Shown here: positions 26,124 to 38,445 of the stretch, piece after piece
Numbering within the stretch: the first letter of the stretch is position 1
Layout of the letters: every line of letters begins with the position of its first letter
Assembly (NCBI GenBank): GCA_948099385.1
Contig: CANUEZ040000180.1
Location: forward strand, 3,507,501 to 3,571,500
Origin: Fasciola hepatica
Lineage: Eukaryota > Platyhelminthes > Trematoda > Plagiorchiida > Fasciolidae
Reading direction: 5' to 3'
Length of the DNA stretch: 64,000 nucleotides
Notes under the pieces: generated by a model
Told to the model about the DNA's origin: nothing
The model's input: the letters and a program-made list of their open reading frames with translations, nothing else
Databases searched by the model: none
Position numbers and translations under genes: made by a program

Positions 26124-27915
26124 AGATTGTTTGTCTAAGCACATGCTTGTTTCAGCTGAACAAAACACACCCATTCTCAATAAACCTTTCTGAATGATGG
26201 TTATACTCCGCGCACCATTCAGCTACACAGTTCGATTTAACATGTACCTTGGAATGACCTTCCTCAATCGTGTGTGTCTCATTTTAAATCCGATAACTCA
26301 GACAATTCTGCGTCAAGTTTACGCATATATCTCCTCATGTTCCTGAAAGCCTTCTACCAAATTTATTCTGATTCTGCGAGCATTTTTTCCGATATTATCA
26401 GAGCGTGATTGCAGTTTCAGTTCAAATCTTTCACGTAACGAACATTATATCTTCCAAACTGTTTTTCAACTGAGTAGGAAGATAATTGATTGGCACAGTA
26501 ATGTCTGTGAAAAACTTGGTGATTTCATATGGAGTTACATATGATGCATTCGAATTAACAACGGCTTCACCTCAAGTCCAATGGCCATAACTATGGTAAT
26601 CCTGGCATGATGCTGTGTTTCCATTTCTCTATCCTAAGGCAAACAGTAGGCTGTGCTCAGACTGCCATTCCACCCAACAATGGTAGATAATCCAAGATGC
26701 TTTCAATATTAATGAGCCACACTACTTTTTGCACCGTTCCTGTTTTCAGCATGTTCCGTTCACCTGATAGCCCTGTTCGCATTAGTGATGCGATAATGAC
26801 AGTCGATATTGAATTGACAACAATTTGAGGTTGATGTGATAAGCTTTGCGGAGTCATCACATTACTGTCTACCGAGAACGGAACACAGTGGTTGTTATTT
26901 CGTTATCCTGTTTTACTGAGACAAACAGGCCCAAGCTTCGTGTTCCACTTCGTTTGGTATTCACCCGTTGTGCGGCTCTCTTGACTCATCGTTGGTAGAC
27001 AGTCAAGGCACGTTCGTGGTCATCACAGGTTCAGGATTGGGCCCAAGGGTTTAGACAACGGAAATACGAAATATAGGGTAGCCAATCGATGGCAGGGTCG
27101 ATAGGATGGAAGTTATATCCTGACAACGATGATGAAGCCTCATATCAGTCGGACCAACACGGTGTGCATGTGGGATAGTCTTCTGAGTATTGAGTTAGTG
27201 GGGAGGATAGAAAAACCTACTGCCGAATTTCTGACGAGCAAAGGAATCGCGGAACACAAGGATTGTGTGAAAGCTGGGTGACTGATTATTCACATCTCTG
27301 TGCGTGCGCACGTGTGTATCAGCCAGAAATAATAGCGCAATACAGTGAGGCTGATTATCGATCGTATTGGGGTTTTGATTACAGGTATGTATGAGACGAG
27401 GGAAATCAGCGGGTCTCAATGACAGCGATACTGAGCCTCGGCTTTTCTTTTCATGGAGAATACGCGAGATGTAATCATATGTCGATCAGTTGTGTGATTG
27501 AAATGACACGTTAGAACGAATGAACAATCATGGGTTATCTTGGGACGGCAAAGCACGATTCGTTTCGAATTGGTAAGGAAGGACGGAACCAAACTCGATT
27601 AGTGTATGTTCCCTCGATTCTATACCGGATCGATGACGCACGTTTTCCACCAAATTTACCAGGCTTAGTAACCAACGGTGAACTGTCATGCTATGAATAT
27701 GGCAGAAATTGTAAACATTCAATATAACATCCCTGTATCACGTAGTCGATTCAACTGACTCAGCCTCCTAATAGATAGTGTGTCACATCCTTGGTTTTTC
27801 GCTTCCAGTAACAGCTGTAGTCCACCTCGACTGATTATATGTGGAACCTGAGGTGATTTTGTATTAGCAGAGACTTACTTAATAAGTTTTGCAATGAACA
27901 AGTGTTGATATAAGT

Positions 27916-27991
27916 GTGTTAGTAGTAGGAGAATCGGTTATACATAATATAATTCATAATGCAGTGTGAATGCTCAACTCACTACAGAAGA
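27916..27991 (+). repeat. Spaced tandem repeat, copy 1, right arm
   Basis: It is similar to 28297-28371, about 380 bases downstream. It lies just before the Penelope-like element and could be part of its terminal structure, but this is not shown. Confidence 0.45.
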
Positions 27992-28296
27992 GCATAGAGA
28001 AACTGCACAGCTATATCATCCTTGTCAGGAACCATCAGCTTCAGAGCACATCGACATCGAAGTGAATGATTGTGAGTCGAACAACCGAGCCACAAGTCCA
28101 TTCATGCTGACTCTCTATGAGGTATTGAATATAGACAATACGTGATACAGCACTGTTTCCGCCACTGACTTTACATGTTAGCAGAACACTTCCTGCACAG
28201 TGACAGACTCCAACGATGAACGACTTCTCCGTTAGGGTATAGACACAAAGAAATCAGACCGTTATAAACAAGCAACAGAGCCGGATTATTATTTGA

Positions 28297-28371
28297 GTGT
28301 TGGCAATAGGAGATCAGGTTTCACATAATATGATTGGCCATGCGGTGTGAAAGCTCAGCTCACCGTAGGAG
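28297..28371 (+). repeat. Spaced tandem repeat, copy 2, right arm
   Basis: This is the partner of 27916-27991 and ends about 110 bases before the first recognisable Penelope-like coding sequence. Confidence 0.45.
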
Positions 28372-28479
28372 TTTTGATATACTAAACTACACCACAAGAG
28401 GTCATGTGACTTTCAAAATTGAAAGATTGATTAATAAATCGTGGGTGGTCTACATGTGTAAGTCATTTGTTGAAATGTT

Positions 28480-30175
28480 ATGTTGCAGGACTTACACACC
28501 AGTGAATTTCATGGTTGCAGGTATAGTACAGAATTTATCACAAAAATGGAAACAATTTTGAATGAAACATGCAAGTTCGAGAAAATGGCAACAGAGAAGG
28601 ACAAAACGCAACAAATAAGGAAGTCTGTGTCCAACATTTTACGACATTTGGATCAAAATGACCTGATAGACTCATCTACTTTCGAACTGATACGGTCTAC
28701 AGGATTTATCATTCCCAGATTGTATGGATTACCAGAAAATCTTAAGAATAAAGTTTCCCTAAGACCCATCCGAGACGTGTGCGATTCTCTGTAACATGCA
28801 GTGGCCAAATGGTTGACAACTCTACTGGAACCGGGTAGGCGGAAAATATCAAAACACAGCTTGAAAGATACATTTGAATTCATAGGCTGTAAAAAAAGAC
28901 CTCAATGTGGAAGAGCGACGGGTGCTATCGTTAGATGTCAGTTCTGTCTTTACCAAAGTTCCAAACGGTGAAAGCATCGAATATTTATACAACGATATCG
29001 AAAGCAACGCAGTAGAGATTGGCATTCCCTTAGATGCTGTGAAACAACTGCTGTTCTTCTGCACATACAACATTCAGTTCAATTTCAACGGTCAGACCTA
29101 CCGTCTAAAGAACGGGATAGGATTGGGCTCCCCACTTGGAAGACTGTTTGCCGACGTGTTTATGACAAATTTGGAATGATCAGTAGCTGTCGTTTATACG
29201 AACGCTAGTAGATGATATCTTTTGTGTAATCAATTCCTCAGACCGAATAGGTCATCGTTTAAGTTCGTTTGATTCAGCTCATGACAACTTGCAGTTCGCA
29301 ATGGAAACAGAATCAAACAATACAATAGGCTTGTTGGATATTCAGATGAATCGTGGTGAAGATGGTTCAACCAGTCCTTCCGTAGACAGAAAGGTGACGT
29401 GGAATGGACAATGCAACCACTTCCACAGTTTCGTGCCTCTTAAGTTGAAGAGGAACCTAATCAGGTGCCTCGTGAACAGACCAAGACGAATATGTTCGGA
29501 GGATACAATTGAGGAAGGACTCCGAACGGTGCGAAGGATTTTTCTCCGGAATAGCTACCCGGACCGCTTAGTTGATAAGATGATACAGTCAGAGCGGAAA
29601 ACTCCAAGAGAGTTCATAGTGGAAAAGAAGTCATTATGCATAAGTTTGCATTCAAAGTTGACGCTTTGGCAGCGAAGACCAAGAGGAGATTGTCAGGCTT
29701 CATCAGCAAAACATTTTACGCAGCTAATCTGCGGATGTTGTTCCAATCCAGAGCAGCAGTGATTTCGCGGTTGGAAGACAAAATACCCGATTCTGCAGCC
29801 TCATTTTGTGTGCACTCACTCACTTGTTCCTGTGGACAATGTACAACGGCCGCACGACCAGATGTTTGTCTGAACGTACCCACGAACACCACCATGCACA
29901 GTTGCATACTGGAACAGTCAGATCGCTCACTAATGCGGTCGTTTCACACCTAGCTCAGTCCAATCACTGTAAATGTGTGCGAGGCTTTTCGCACTCCGTA
30001 TAAGATCCGGGATCAAAAATCAAGACAAGCAAAATGTTGCATCCTGGCCACAGCTGAGTCTGTTGGCGTCCACCTACACAACCTCTTCTCTGTGTGCCCG
30101 AAAACAATTTGTGTGTGCTCTCAAGCTGCTCTGGCCCTTCCTTCACCCTATAACAGGTCACAAATCAAATGAATA
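28480..30175 (+). pseudogene. Penelope-like retroelement fossil (RT plus GIY-YIG)
   Basis: The Penelope-like element is recognised from its conserved order. An N-terminal block has KMETIL and, later, IPRLYGLP followed by LRPI (28480-28794). Next comes HAVAKWL (28798 onward), then the RT core with SLDVSSVFT, NGIGLGSPLG and FMTNLE (28907-29179). The catalytic motif reads LVDD at 29205-29216, where the family usually has YVDD. RT thumb blocks WNGQ and RRIC follow (29289-29762). The C-terminal GIY-YIG endonuclease is visible as TCSCGQC, then GRTTRCLSER in another frame (about 29820-29900) and NHCKC. Damage includes an in-frame TAA at 28792-28794 where the family has Tyr, a frameshift at an A7 run (28891-28897), another between FMTNLE and LVDD, and more in the GIY-YIG part. 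It is therefore dead. The encoded enzymes would reverse transcribe and nick the target for insertion. The element ends were not found. Confidence 0.85.
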
Positions 30176-31317
30176 CTGACATAACACGTGAGAAATAGAT
30201 CACATCTGGTCTTGAACAAAGCCTGAATCACGATCGTTTCTTCCCTTTTTTATGTCACCATTGATTTCTATCACTCCCTATCTGTCTAAGTGGTCCAGTT
30301 CCTCAACGTGTCGTAATATATTGTGATGTAATGGCATCGATGTGGAACACTGTAAATGAGCTTTTTTGACATCATGTGTTCCCATAAAGTCATATTAGAG
30401 TAAGCTTGAAAGGAGTGGTGAATTTCCACTTCTGAAAATTCAGTGAGGCACACTATTTCTCTATTCAAGTCATGTAATTTAACCCTGAACTGCACAATAA
30501 TTTGTCCGTAGGCATTCGTATTTTACTTCAATACCCTGACCGTAATTCTTGGATTTCAAATGAAACATGACATTCGGTTTTTAAATGTCAGTTCAACGTC
30601 GGTGACAACTGACACATTGTCCGCGCTTATAAACCTAATTGGATTCCTAAAACCGCATGGTAGAAAGCGGTATTTAAGGAAGAGGATTATTCCCAATGAT
30701 TTTACAGGAGTTGCATAAGTGTTCCTTGGTTGAGAACACGAAACCAGTTTGATTACAAACGACCAATATGCAGTTCAGGGAATATCCTGCCCTTCGGTTT
30801 AAAAAAAAAACATTTTTCTAATGCAATTCGCCAGTGGGAAGGACACCACTGATATCAATCCATAACATGTTATTCTTCAGCACTGCAGATTACGAGTCAT
30901 TCAAAACCTCTTCTTTTGTGTTCCACAAGCAAAAGATATGGCTCGTTTTGTACCGCCTGATCCATCACTTGAATTTCACGGAAGATTTAATTAGATAATC
31001 ACAGGCTAGAAACTGATGAGTATTATGTCTTGAAATTTGAATCAGCGACGTGTAAACCGTCAGTGCCATATTCGCCATTAGGATTGTGTTCAAGGAATAT
31101 TCGGTTGTTCTAAAATGTTTTAGGAAATAAACTGAAAAACGCCTGCGAATATTTCGCCTTGACCTCGTCCTGTGTGACTCTATTGAACAGTTATCAGCGC
31201 GACTGTGCACTCGTTAATTTAAATGAAACTATTATTAGCAGCTATTGTGACTACAAATGTGTTCTGCTGGAAATTTTCTAGTCGAAATTCGGGATGGAGA
31301 TGCTCGTCATTGATCTA
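30176..31317. other. Intergenic, right arm, no gene seen
   Basis: It contains an A10 homopolymer near 30799. Possible decayed tails of the Penelope-like element or the head of the gypsy fossil cannot be told apart by eye. Confidence 0.4.
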
Positions 31318-32200
31318 GAATATGCACATCTTGTCAACGGAACCAGATCCGTCGGCACATACGTTCATCCCCTGCTCAAGTACCCACAAGCCCATTGAGA
31401 TGTAGCTGGGCCATTACCATCGGTCGACGGATACCATTTCCCCGTCATCTGTCCATGTCGTTTTATGCGTTGGCTCAAGGCTGTCCCTCAAGCTGATAAC
31501 CCCAGTGAAATAAATTCGGAAAAAGGTTTTAGCATAATCGAATTTTTTTCATTGATGTTCCCTTCACGGTCACCAGGATAGAGGTGTATTGTTTCAATTA
31601 AAACTCTTCGAAGATTTTACTTCCTTCCTTGAATATAAATATTCACTCATGGCAGCTTGTTTCCATCATATAATAGGCTGGTGGAAAGCTTTCATAGAGA
31701 ACTATATGATTTATTCACTTCCAGCTCTCATGCAATCAAGTGGACAGACGCCCTTCCGTTACCCATGGTGTCCACAGGCACTATTTTAGAGGAGACTGGA
31801 TTTTGTCCTGCTGACTTGGTGATTAGCACACTCCTACTAATATTGCCCGGTAAGATTTTCAGACACAATTCCGATGCTGTTGAATCTGATAACCTTGTTC
31901 GTAAATTCCAACCGTAAATGAGACTAATCCGTTCTCTCTCAACTCTCTCACCTGTTCATCCTATTTACATTCTTAAGAATTCGACTGTATGCTCTCATGA
32001 TTTCCTTCGTTGTGATGCTGGTAAATCATCATTTCATCCAGCTCATTTGGGCTTTTCGTATCATTTCCGGTAACGATAAATCTGTTTTCATTGAAAAGGC
32101 CAGTAGGCTCGACACTAGTATCACTGATCGCTTGAAAGTAGCTGACCATGATTCGGACTATATGGCCTCAGTTCGCTGCACGAAAACTTCTGAATAATTC
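31318..32200 (+). pseudogene. Ty3/gypsy integrase fossil
   Basis: Several integrase landmarks appear in order across shifting frames. The end of the HHCC zinc-binding domain is CTSCQRNQIRRH (31324 onward). The first catalytic Asp is in DVAGPLPSVDGY (about 31400). The second is in DRGVLFQLKLFEDF (about 31577). The catalytic Glu is in VESFHREL (31681 onward), followed by WTDALPLP. The C-terminal GPY/F-type module reads NDKSVFIEKA and then DRLKVA (about 32126). Stops and at least two frameshifts break the frame. Integrase would have joined the element cDNA to the chromosome. No LTRs, RT or gag belonging to this copy were seen. It lies about 0.9 kb before the BEL/Pao fossil on the same strand. 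Confidence 0.75.
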
Positions 32201-33121
32201 CAAACCTCAAGTTTGTAGTGATTAGAATACTCGTCACGAGAATGAGCAAACTATTCTAGTCACGAAGGGATTAAGGTTAGCTTAAATACTCACTCATATT
32301 TGACTTTAATTTGTTCAGGTATGCGTTTTGAAAAAGTATTCCAACGAAACCCTGTACTGTAGCCAATGGGTATCAAACGTGCTTCTTCCGTCAAGTGTGA
32401 CCATGCCTATTCCGTCGTCAGATCCGGTTTGCCTAGTTTTCTCTTCTGATGTGGGCAAATAACCTCTCGTATACATCCCAATCTGAACCCTTTCGTTCGT
32501 TATCGTGAGTGCGAGTCTTGACAGCCATCTATTACTCTTCGACGTTCGACATTCAACTCGCTGTTTTTTTTAACGGGATCATCCAGTTCTATGCTTTGTA
32601 TACTAGAATCTCATTTATATCCCTGGAGTCAATTTGTCATAGACAACTTCTGTGGTTCATTGAAATGTAATTCATTTCAGAGATCGTTGCAATACATGTA
32701 GCTTACCAATTCCGTGTTCTCTGATTCGGGAGTAACGATCTGATTTTTTGAGTCACTACTAGACTGGACGGCAGTTTGGCACACAAGAATCTTCTTGGTG
32801 GATTAGATCTACCTTAAATTAATCGCATGGAACCGTGGTTTAAATCACATGATATATTCATGTTAGAACTGGGGACTTCTTACTCCTGTTCCAAGGCAGT
32901 CCAAAAAAATTCAATTTCACAAATGCTGCAAAGGAACGACATGGGACCGAAATCTGTCGGGTGGTGTGCCACATCTCTGGTGCATTCGGGATGCGATACG
33001 GATTCCGCTTTCTTGCTGGTGATCGATACAGAGGCTATGTGTTGCTCGAAATACGATTCTTGTGACCCACATTACTCACATTTTAAACTAGGATCTGCAA
33101 AAGCTTAGAAAGAGAGAATTT
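32201..33121. other. Unassigned stretch before BEL/Pao gag
   Basis: A 93-codon open frame (32827-33108) directly precedes the recognisable gag part but in another frame, with no similarity I can name. The stretch could include the BEL/Pao 5-prime region. Mirror: 12934-13854. Confidence 0.35.
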
Positions 33122-34950
33122 TTGAAAAAAGGAAGAAAATCGAATAGGAATGCTGGTGAAAATCAGGGAGTAAAGCGAAAATTCTCTGGGGCGGTTTTGG
33201 GCGATTTTCGTTTTATAGGTGTTACTAGGTCTGTTAGCTCTGTCAGTGATGTGTCATGTATCCAACCAGATGACCTAGAATTTAAGGATATTGTTATCTG
33301 CAAGCTTAGAATATCCAAGCGAGAACATCAGCTTAGGTTCGCGAAAGAAAAGATCCTCAAGACCGAAGAAAAATCCACCAAAAGAATGTTCGATGGACGT
33401 CTAACTTAGTACTGTAGATTCATGAAACAGTACGAACATTTCGTCGAAAGCAAGATATCAGACCCCGGACAAAGAATCCTATACGTAAAGCAATACTGTC
33501 GTAGATATGCCAGGGAATCAGTAGAAAAATTTACCGTGCTGGACCCAGAGTTTGATTATGCCAGACCCCCAGGAAAACTGAGAAAGCCCTTTGGACAACT
33601 ATTTATAGTTAGAAGAGATGTGATTGGATGTGTACATACACAAGCCAGGCAGGCTAATGACAACCCTCGCTGCTTTTCAAACCTAGCGATGAAAGTAAAA
33701 AACTGTAGCATAGCTTTGAACCACTTGAATCACTGTTCGAATCTAAAAACACTGCATGCTTCTGAATCGATTGTTCTTGCTGTCAGGAATGCAGAGTTTC
33801 TGGACCGAGGAAGCAGAAAGCATACCATGAAGCCTCTGAGACCCCGGATCCTGTGGAGTTCAAAAGTGAGTGCTCTCTTAAGAGCAACTGAGAAGTACCA
33901 GTGAGGTTAGGTGTCACCCCAATAGGATTTATGAAGAGCAAGGTATTGATGAAAGCTGTAGCATCTTTGGATGCTGGATCGAATACGACATGAGTGACTC
34001 GAAAATTTGTGAAACAACATGGCCTGAAGTGCTAAACCGCATTGGTAAAGAGTAATACCGTCCGGGGGATATGTACTGCTAAGTCGGGAGAGGTTAAATT
34101 ACAGCTGGTGTCTCTAGTAAATTCGGAGACAGCTGACATGTCATAAACTTTCATCATAGATAGTCCATAAATGCGACCAATAGACTCTTGTACGGCAATG
34201 GTCAATCTGAGAACGGTCCCGTTTGAAGAAGTGATAGGCACACTGGTCAACATACTTATTGGCTGTGACGCGTCTGAGGTCCAATTTTGATATTGAGTCT
34301 GAGTCGAAACGCTTGGGTGATTGCGGGATTCGAAACGTAGCACATAATCGTGAGGTTTTCTCCAAAGACAACCAAATTACATTGGACATTTTTCACACAG
34401 TAACCCGACACGACCAAAGATTTGAAACACCTTCACTCCGGGGACCCCTGATAAGTCAATCATCAGATAACAAGGAGTTTGTTTTGAAAGGTTCGAAACA
34501 CCCTAAAATCGACGGCCAGGTAGACCGTTACCAAGAAGGGGATATGTTGTTTCGAAGCAGATATCGATCTGGAATTCGTAGAGAAAGTAAACCCTAGTGC
34601 AAAAAATGCACATTAATTATGCTGTCAAACATACCATTTATTGATAAGCGAAAGAGGTGGGTAAAATTCAAGTAGTTTTAGATTGTGCCTTGAAATTATC
34701 GGAAGCTATGTCGGAATGACTGTGTCCTTCAAGATACAAATATACTGAGATTTTAATGGTGACGCGAAAGTGATCCCGACAGAAAGGTGATGGAATATCA
34801 CGTGACACATGGTGCTTCCAGCAATCAACTTTCGCCGGAGATGAATGTCAAGAAAGCAGTAAAGATGACGGATTACATTAAGTTGGATGCAATGGTCCGG
34901 GCCTCTGTGTTTCGTCTCCGTCAAATTGCAGTCTGATCAAGTTTGTTACA
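33122..34950 (+). pseudogene. BEL/Pao retrotransposon fossil (gag, protease, RT)
   Basis: Gag of the Pao type (DUF1759-like) is open at 33422-33904, with SKISDPGQRILY, FGQ, and NLAMKVKNCSIALN followed by LHASES. The frame extends upstream to 33122 through one TAG (33407-33409), with a basic, coiled-coil-like KREHQLRFAKEKILK. Downstream, in other frames, a DUF1758-type aspartic protease is marked by LDAGSNTT (33967-33990, followed at once by TGA) and LIGCDASEV (about 34255). The start of pol follows in 34259-34597 with RHDQRFETPSL and DNKEFVLKG. RT remnants are KIQVVLDCA (34663-34689) and VSSPSNCSL (about 34908). The order gag-protease-RT fits BEL/Pao. RNase H, integrase and LTRs were not found; gypsy sequence begins within about 60 bases. 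Stops and frameshifts show that it is inactive. Confidence 0.75.
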
Positions 34951-35009
34951 GGAATTTCGGGATAGAATATTTCGCAAATTTAGCCTAAACTTGAAGAATA
35001 TTTGACACT

Positions 35010-35730
35010 TACTGAACAGTCATCCCTTCGTCATTCTCACAGACAATAATCCATCTGATTACGCTGTCAGTTATTCCTGAGATAATTCATAACCAATTTG
35101 TACAACCAGGTTTCATATGTCGAGTTGCAATGAAGTAATTCGTAATAAATTGTCTTGAGGCCAGATTCATCGGTTTTCTGTTACCCTACCAAATACAGTG
35201 AGCATGGCATCGACGCAGCGGAGTGTCGTGGAATTTCAACGACTCCATTCACACCAACGCTCGCAAGCTATTGAATACCCTTTATTCCACGAAGACAGTA
35301 ATTTTGTGTGGCGCTTCAACAGGCAAATCCCGTCCCTTTGTTCCTCGTTATTTTCAGCGGACGACTTCTGAATGTTTTGTTCCCATATCTCATCCCGGTT
35401 TTCGTAACTCTGTGAAATCGGCCACAAATCGTTTCAATTGACCAAACATGTGCAAGAGCATTCACATTTGTTCGAAATAGTGTTTGTCCTGCCAACGTTT
35501 TAAGGTTACCCATCACACCATTGACCAACCAAGAATGATTGCTCAACGTGCTGATCGTCTAAAGAAAACACACATTGACTTGACATATTCTTTTTTCCTT
35601 CCAAAAGGGTTCACTTACGTTGTAACCCATGTAGACCATTCCACATGTTGATTCCACGCAGTTCCCTTTCGGGACACATGTTCAAAAGTTTCCACCCTCA
35701 ATTGAGGGCTTCCATCATTGGTTCCTCTTC
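35010..35730 (+). pseudogene. Ty3/gypsy RNase H-integrase fossil
   Basis: This is a second, separate gypsy remnant; it overlaps in content with 31318-32200, so the two are not halves of one copy. An RNase H block reads FVILTDNNP (35027-35053), where the family has FTILTDHKP. A linker to integrase includes STGKSRPFVP in the 35223-35441 frame. The HHCC zinc-binding domain shows SHPGFRNS and CLSCQRFKV (35481 onward). The first catalytic Asp is in THIDL, followed by GFTYVVTHVD and FHAVPFRD. The frame from 35223 carries TGA and TAG stops in the zinc domain. The second Asp and the Glu are not clearly visible. It abuts the 3-prime truncated BEL/Pao fossil, so one element probably broke or inserted into the other. 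Confidence 0.7.
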
Positions 35731-38445
35731 AACTAAATTGACGATCCAGGAAGGTATAAGCTACACTCGACCGAGCTTGTGCATGTTACTACCTTTTGAG
35801 CGCCTGGGGAGATGTTCATTGGCCTCACCTCTTCATAGTTGCACATCACCTAATATGGGCTGAGTTGAAAAAACCAAACGCTTGGATTCCAATCAACGAC
35901 ACACTTCTCGTTCACCGCAAATCTATAATGAGTTGTCATCATGCTTATTTACTTTTCTCCGCAAACCCCTGCAACCCCATATGATGTTTCGCATCGTGTT
36001 AACAAAAGTTACAACAGATATTTTATCAGTGATTGCACAAACGCTACGGTTCTTTTAGTGTTGATCTTTCTAGGGTAGCCCAACTTGAACCCATACCTGT
36101 GCCCATTGACACAATACAACTTAGTTAAAGTGAAATTGTATGCCTATGTGTATTCACGCCATTTCTAGTACAAACAAGAAAAACAGTACGCCATTTGACG
36201 TCAGGTGAAATCAATGGCAATTCAAGATACATCATCAGTAGCATCGCTTACCAAACACAAATGAAATGTGTTGGGAAGGGTCGCCCTTCGCCTCTACACA
36301 AAACCTCTTCCCCCTCATGAGCCCGATTCTCAGTAATCTGTCCGAGGAACTAAGCAGTTCCCTGGATTGAAACTGAGTCGCATTCTGCAATAAATATAGA
36401 GTCACATACGATTTTGTCAGGGTCCACGTCTCTCAAAGATCGGATACCAAGATGCCACTAATGAATGTACTTGAGGATGGGACCGATTCAAATCTGGAAG
36501 CTAAAGCAGTTGATAGAAACAAGAAGACTGTGACGACCTGGATCAGGAAAATCAAAACAAATAGCAATTTTTTCAAGTGAACGACCGATCAAAAAATCCT
36601 AATGTAATTACCTGTTTTTAGCGGTATCCACGAAGATGTTCCCAGCACTGCAAATAGGTTAAAGTGTGAGTAGAATACAGATGCTTCCATCACAAAAGTC
36701 AGTGATGGACTGAAAGGAAAGATGTTACCCTTGATACTGATTCACAATGAGAGTGATACGGCTCGACAGGTCCACCATAACACTTCAATAATAAATTAAG
36801 TGTGAAAGCTACGCTCTGAATCCCTTCGTTATGGTTTCTGTTTCAATATCTAACCCACCAACGTTGCTAGCAGATCAAATTTGTTTCATTTATCCATATA
36901 TGGTCCTGCATTTTGACTTACACTTTTACCATCAATCGTCATTTTATGGAAATCTTCAAAAGTCAGTAAGTAACAATCGTCAAACGGTGGTCCTTTTTTC
37001 AGTCTGCCTTATCTCCTTCTCATTCAATATCTTGTAGACAGACACTGGAGATTGCCGTTGATCTTTCTCCTATTAATATGCGTCACAGAACACAGACACA
37101 TTTCATTTCAGCAACAAATCAAAGCTTGATGCACTGCAAGGACTCAAACAGTAGTTACTATTGTGTTGCGAAATATAGGGCCAGCTTTCGCTATCTCATT
37201 CCTCACAGTTCGTTCCGTGCCTCAAAGCTGTGAGGATGTCATGCACGAGATGATTGTCAGATCGGACTTATGGAAGTGAAAGTCTCAAGAAGTCAAACAC
37301 ATTGTGTACATTGATGGACTGTATCCAGGCCCACAGTTTTCACTAGAATGAATTCAGACATACTAAATCGAGCCAAACTGGAGCAGGAGTTTCAGTCAAC
37401 ATTAATCCAGAAAGTATTCGCGGCAAGTCTGTCCACCATCCAGGGGATGTGACTAGAACCGAACATGAACGAAGATGATCCAAATCACCACAAGCTTGCA
37501 GCATGCTAGAGTTCTAACCAAGCTACCTTAAGGAAATTACCTGGACACCAAGTACGGTAAACGTTTTACCCACTTAAAGGAATGCACGTTCAAAAATGAC
37601 AGTTTAGATTATTCAGACACACTACCACGTTCGTGTGTTGCGTAAAACATTGCTGACCGTAAGCCCGGACACTTCGTCAATTCAGTAGAATTACAAAAAG
37701 GCTGAGTCTTCGATATATCTAATTGTTAACTATAAGTGAGATTTTCATCTTTAATAATACATTTTTAACGTTTCCCTTAGGCGCGTTGTTTCCATCGCGT
37801 TGGAAGCATTCACCATCGACCGAGCATCCCGTGATCCTGGCACATCCATATGATATGATGTAGCGTAGGGTTACTGATGATGAAATACGTTTTTCATGTT
37901 TTATTGTTTTTATGAATTTCTTTTTAATACTTTGGAGTGATACAATATTTCAGGAATGGGATGGCGGTCAATTTGGTTGGTCATTGGCGATGGTGCGAGG
38001 GTTCAAACCCAGGAAAAAAGGGGTCAGAAGCCAAACATACTGATCAACCATTTCCCCGTAACAGCTTCTGTTCAACCTCAACGCCACTGATCGAACGAAA
38101 CACATGGAAAATTGTGTCATCACTATGGTAATACAAAAATCACTGCTGCCTTCGGTAGGTGAAGTTCGAAGTAGAACTTGCGATTCTGCTGGAAATAGAC
38201 ACCGCCAGATTATCATCCCAGTTCGTTGCATTTACCAATCAGACTGTTCCAGAGTTCATTTCCACCTCCAAAAACTGGGTATTATGTCCTCAAATTTCAT
38301 TGGTTACTTTTCATGCAAACGGTCGATCTCGTTGGTGTAAAAGTGCATCGAATCGGTTGGCCAATTGAACCGCACAAATGGAAACTGTAGTCACTGAAGA
38401 TAATAATATAAAGAATCAGATTCTGAACGAACCACACACGCAAAA
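35731..38445. other. Intergenic, right arm; shared block upstream of copy A
   Basis: The block 38160-38445 aligns with 41720-42039 upstream of copy B (shared runs around CAGAC-GTTC and TATTATGTCCTCAAA). A promoter of the family could lie there, but no TATA box could be assigned. I see nothing supportable in the remainder. Confidence 0.4.

Larger units (their letters stand above)
24405..28479. other. Intergenic, right arm, repeats only
   Basis: This is the mirror of 17576-21650. It contains the 28-base motif twice (24410-24437 and 27379-27406), the microsatellite at 26070-26123 and the spaced tandem repeats at 27916-27991 and 28297-28371. No gene was supported. Confidence 0.45.

Noticed and set aside
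37870..37900. Possible hammerhead ribozyme core (CTGATGATGAAA) in the right arm
   Set aside because: A CTGATGA and a GAAA are adjacent, but there is no room for stem II and I could not find pairing arms for stems I and III.
37965..38025. tRNA-like B box (GGGTTCAAACCC) upstream of lectin copy A
   Set aside because: The possible A box is too close and the cloverleaf does not fold; it is probably chance.
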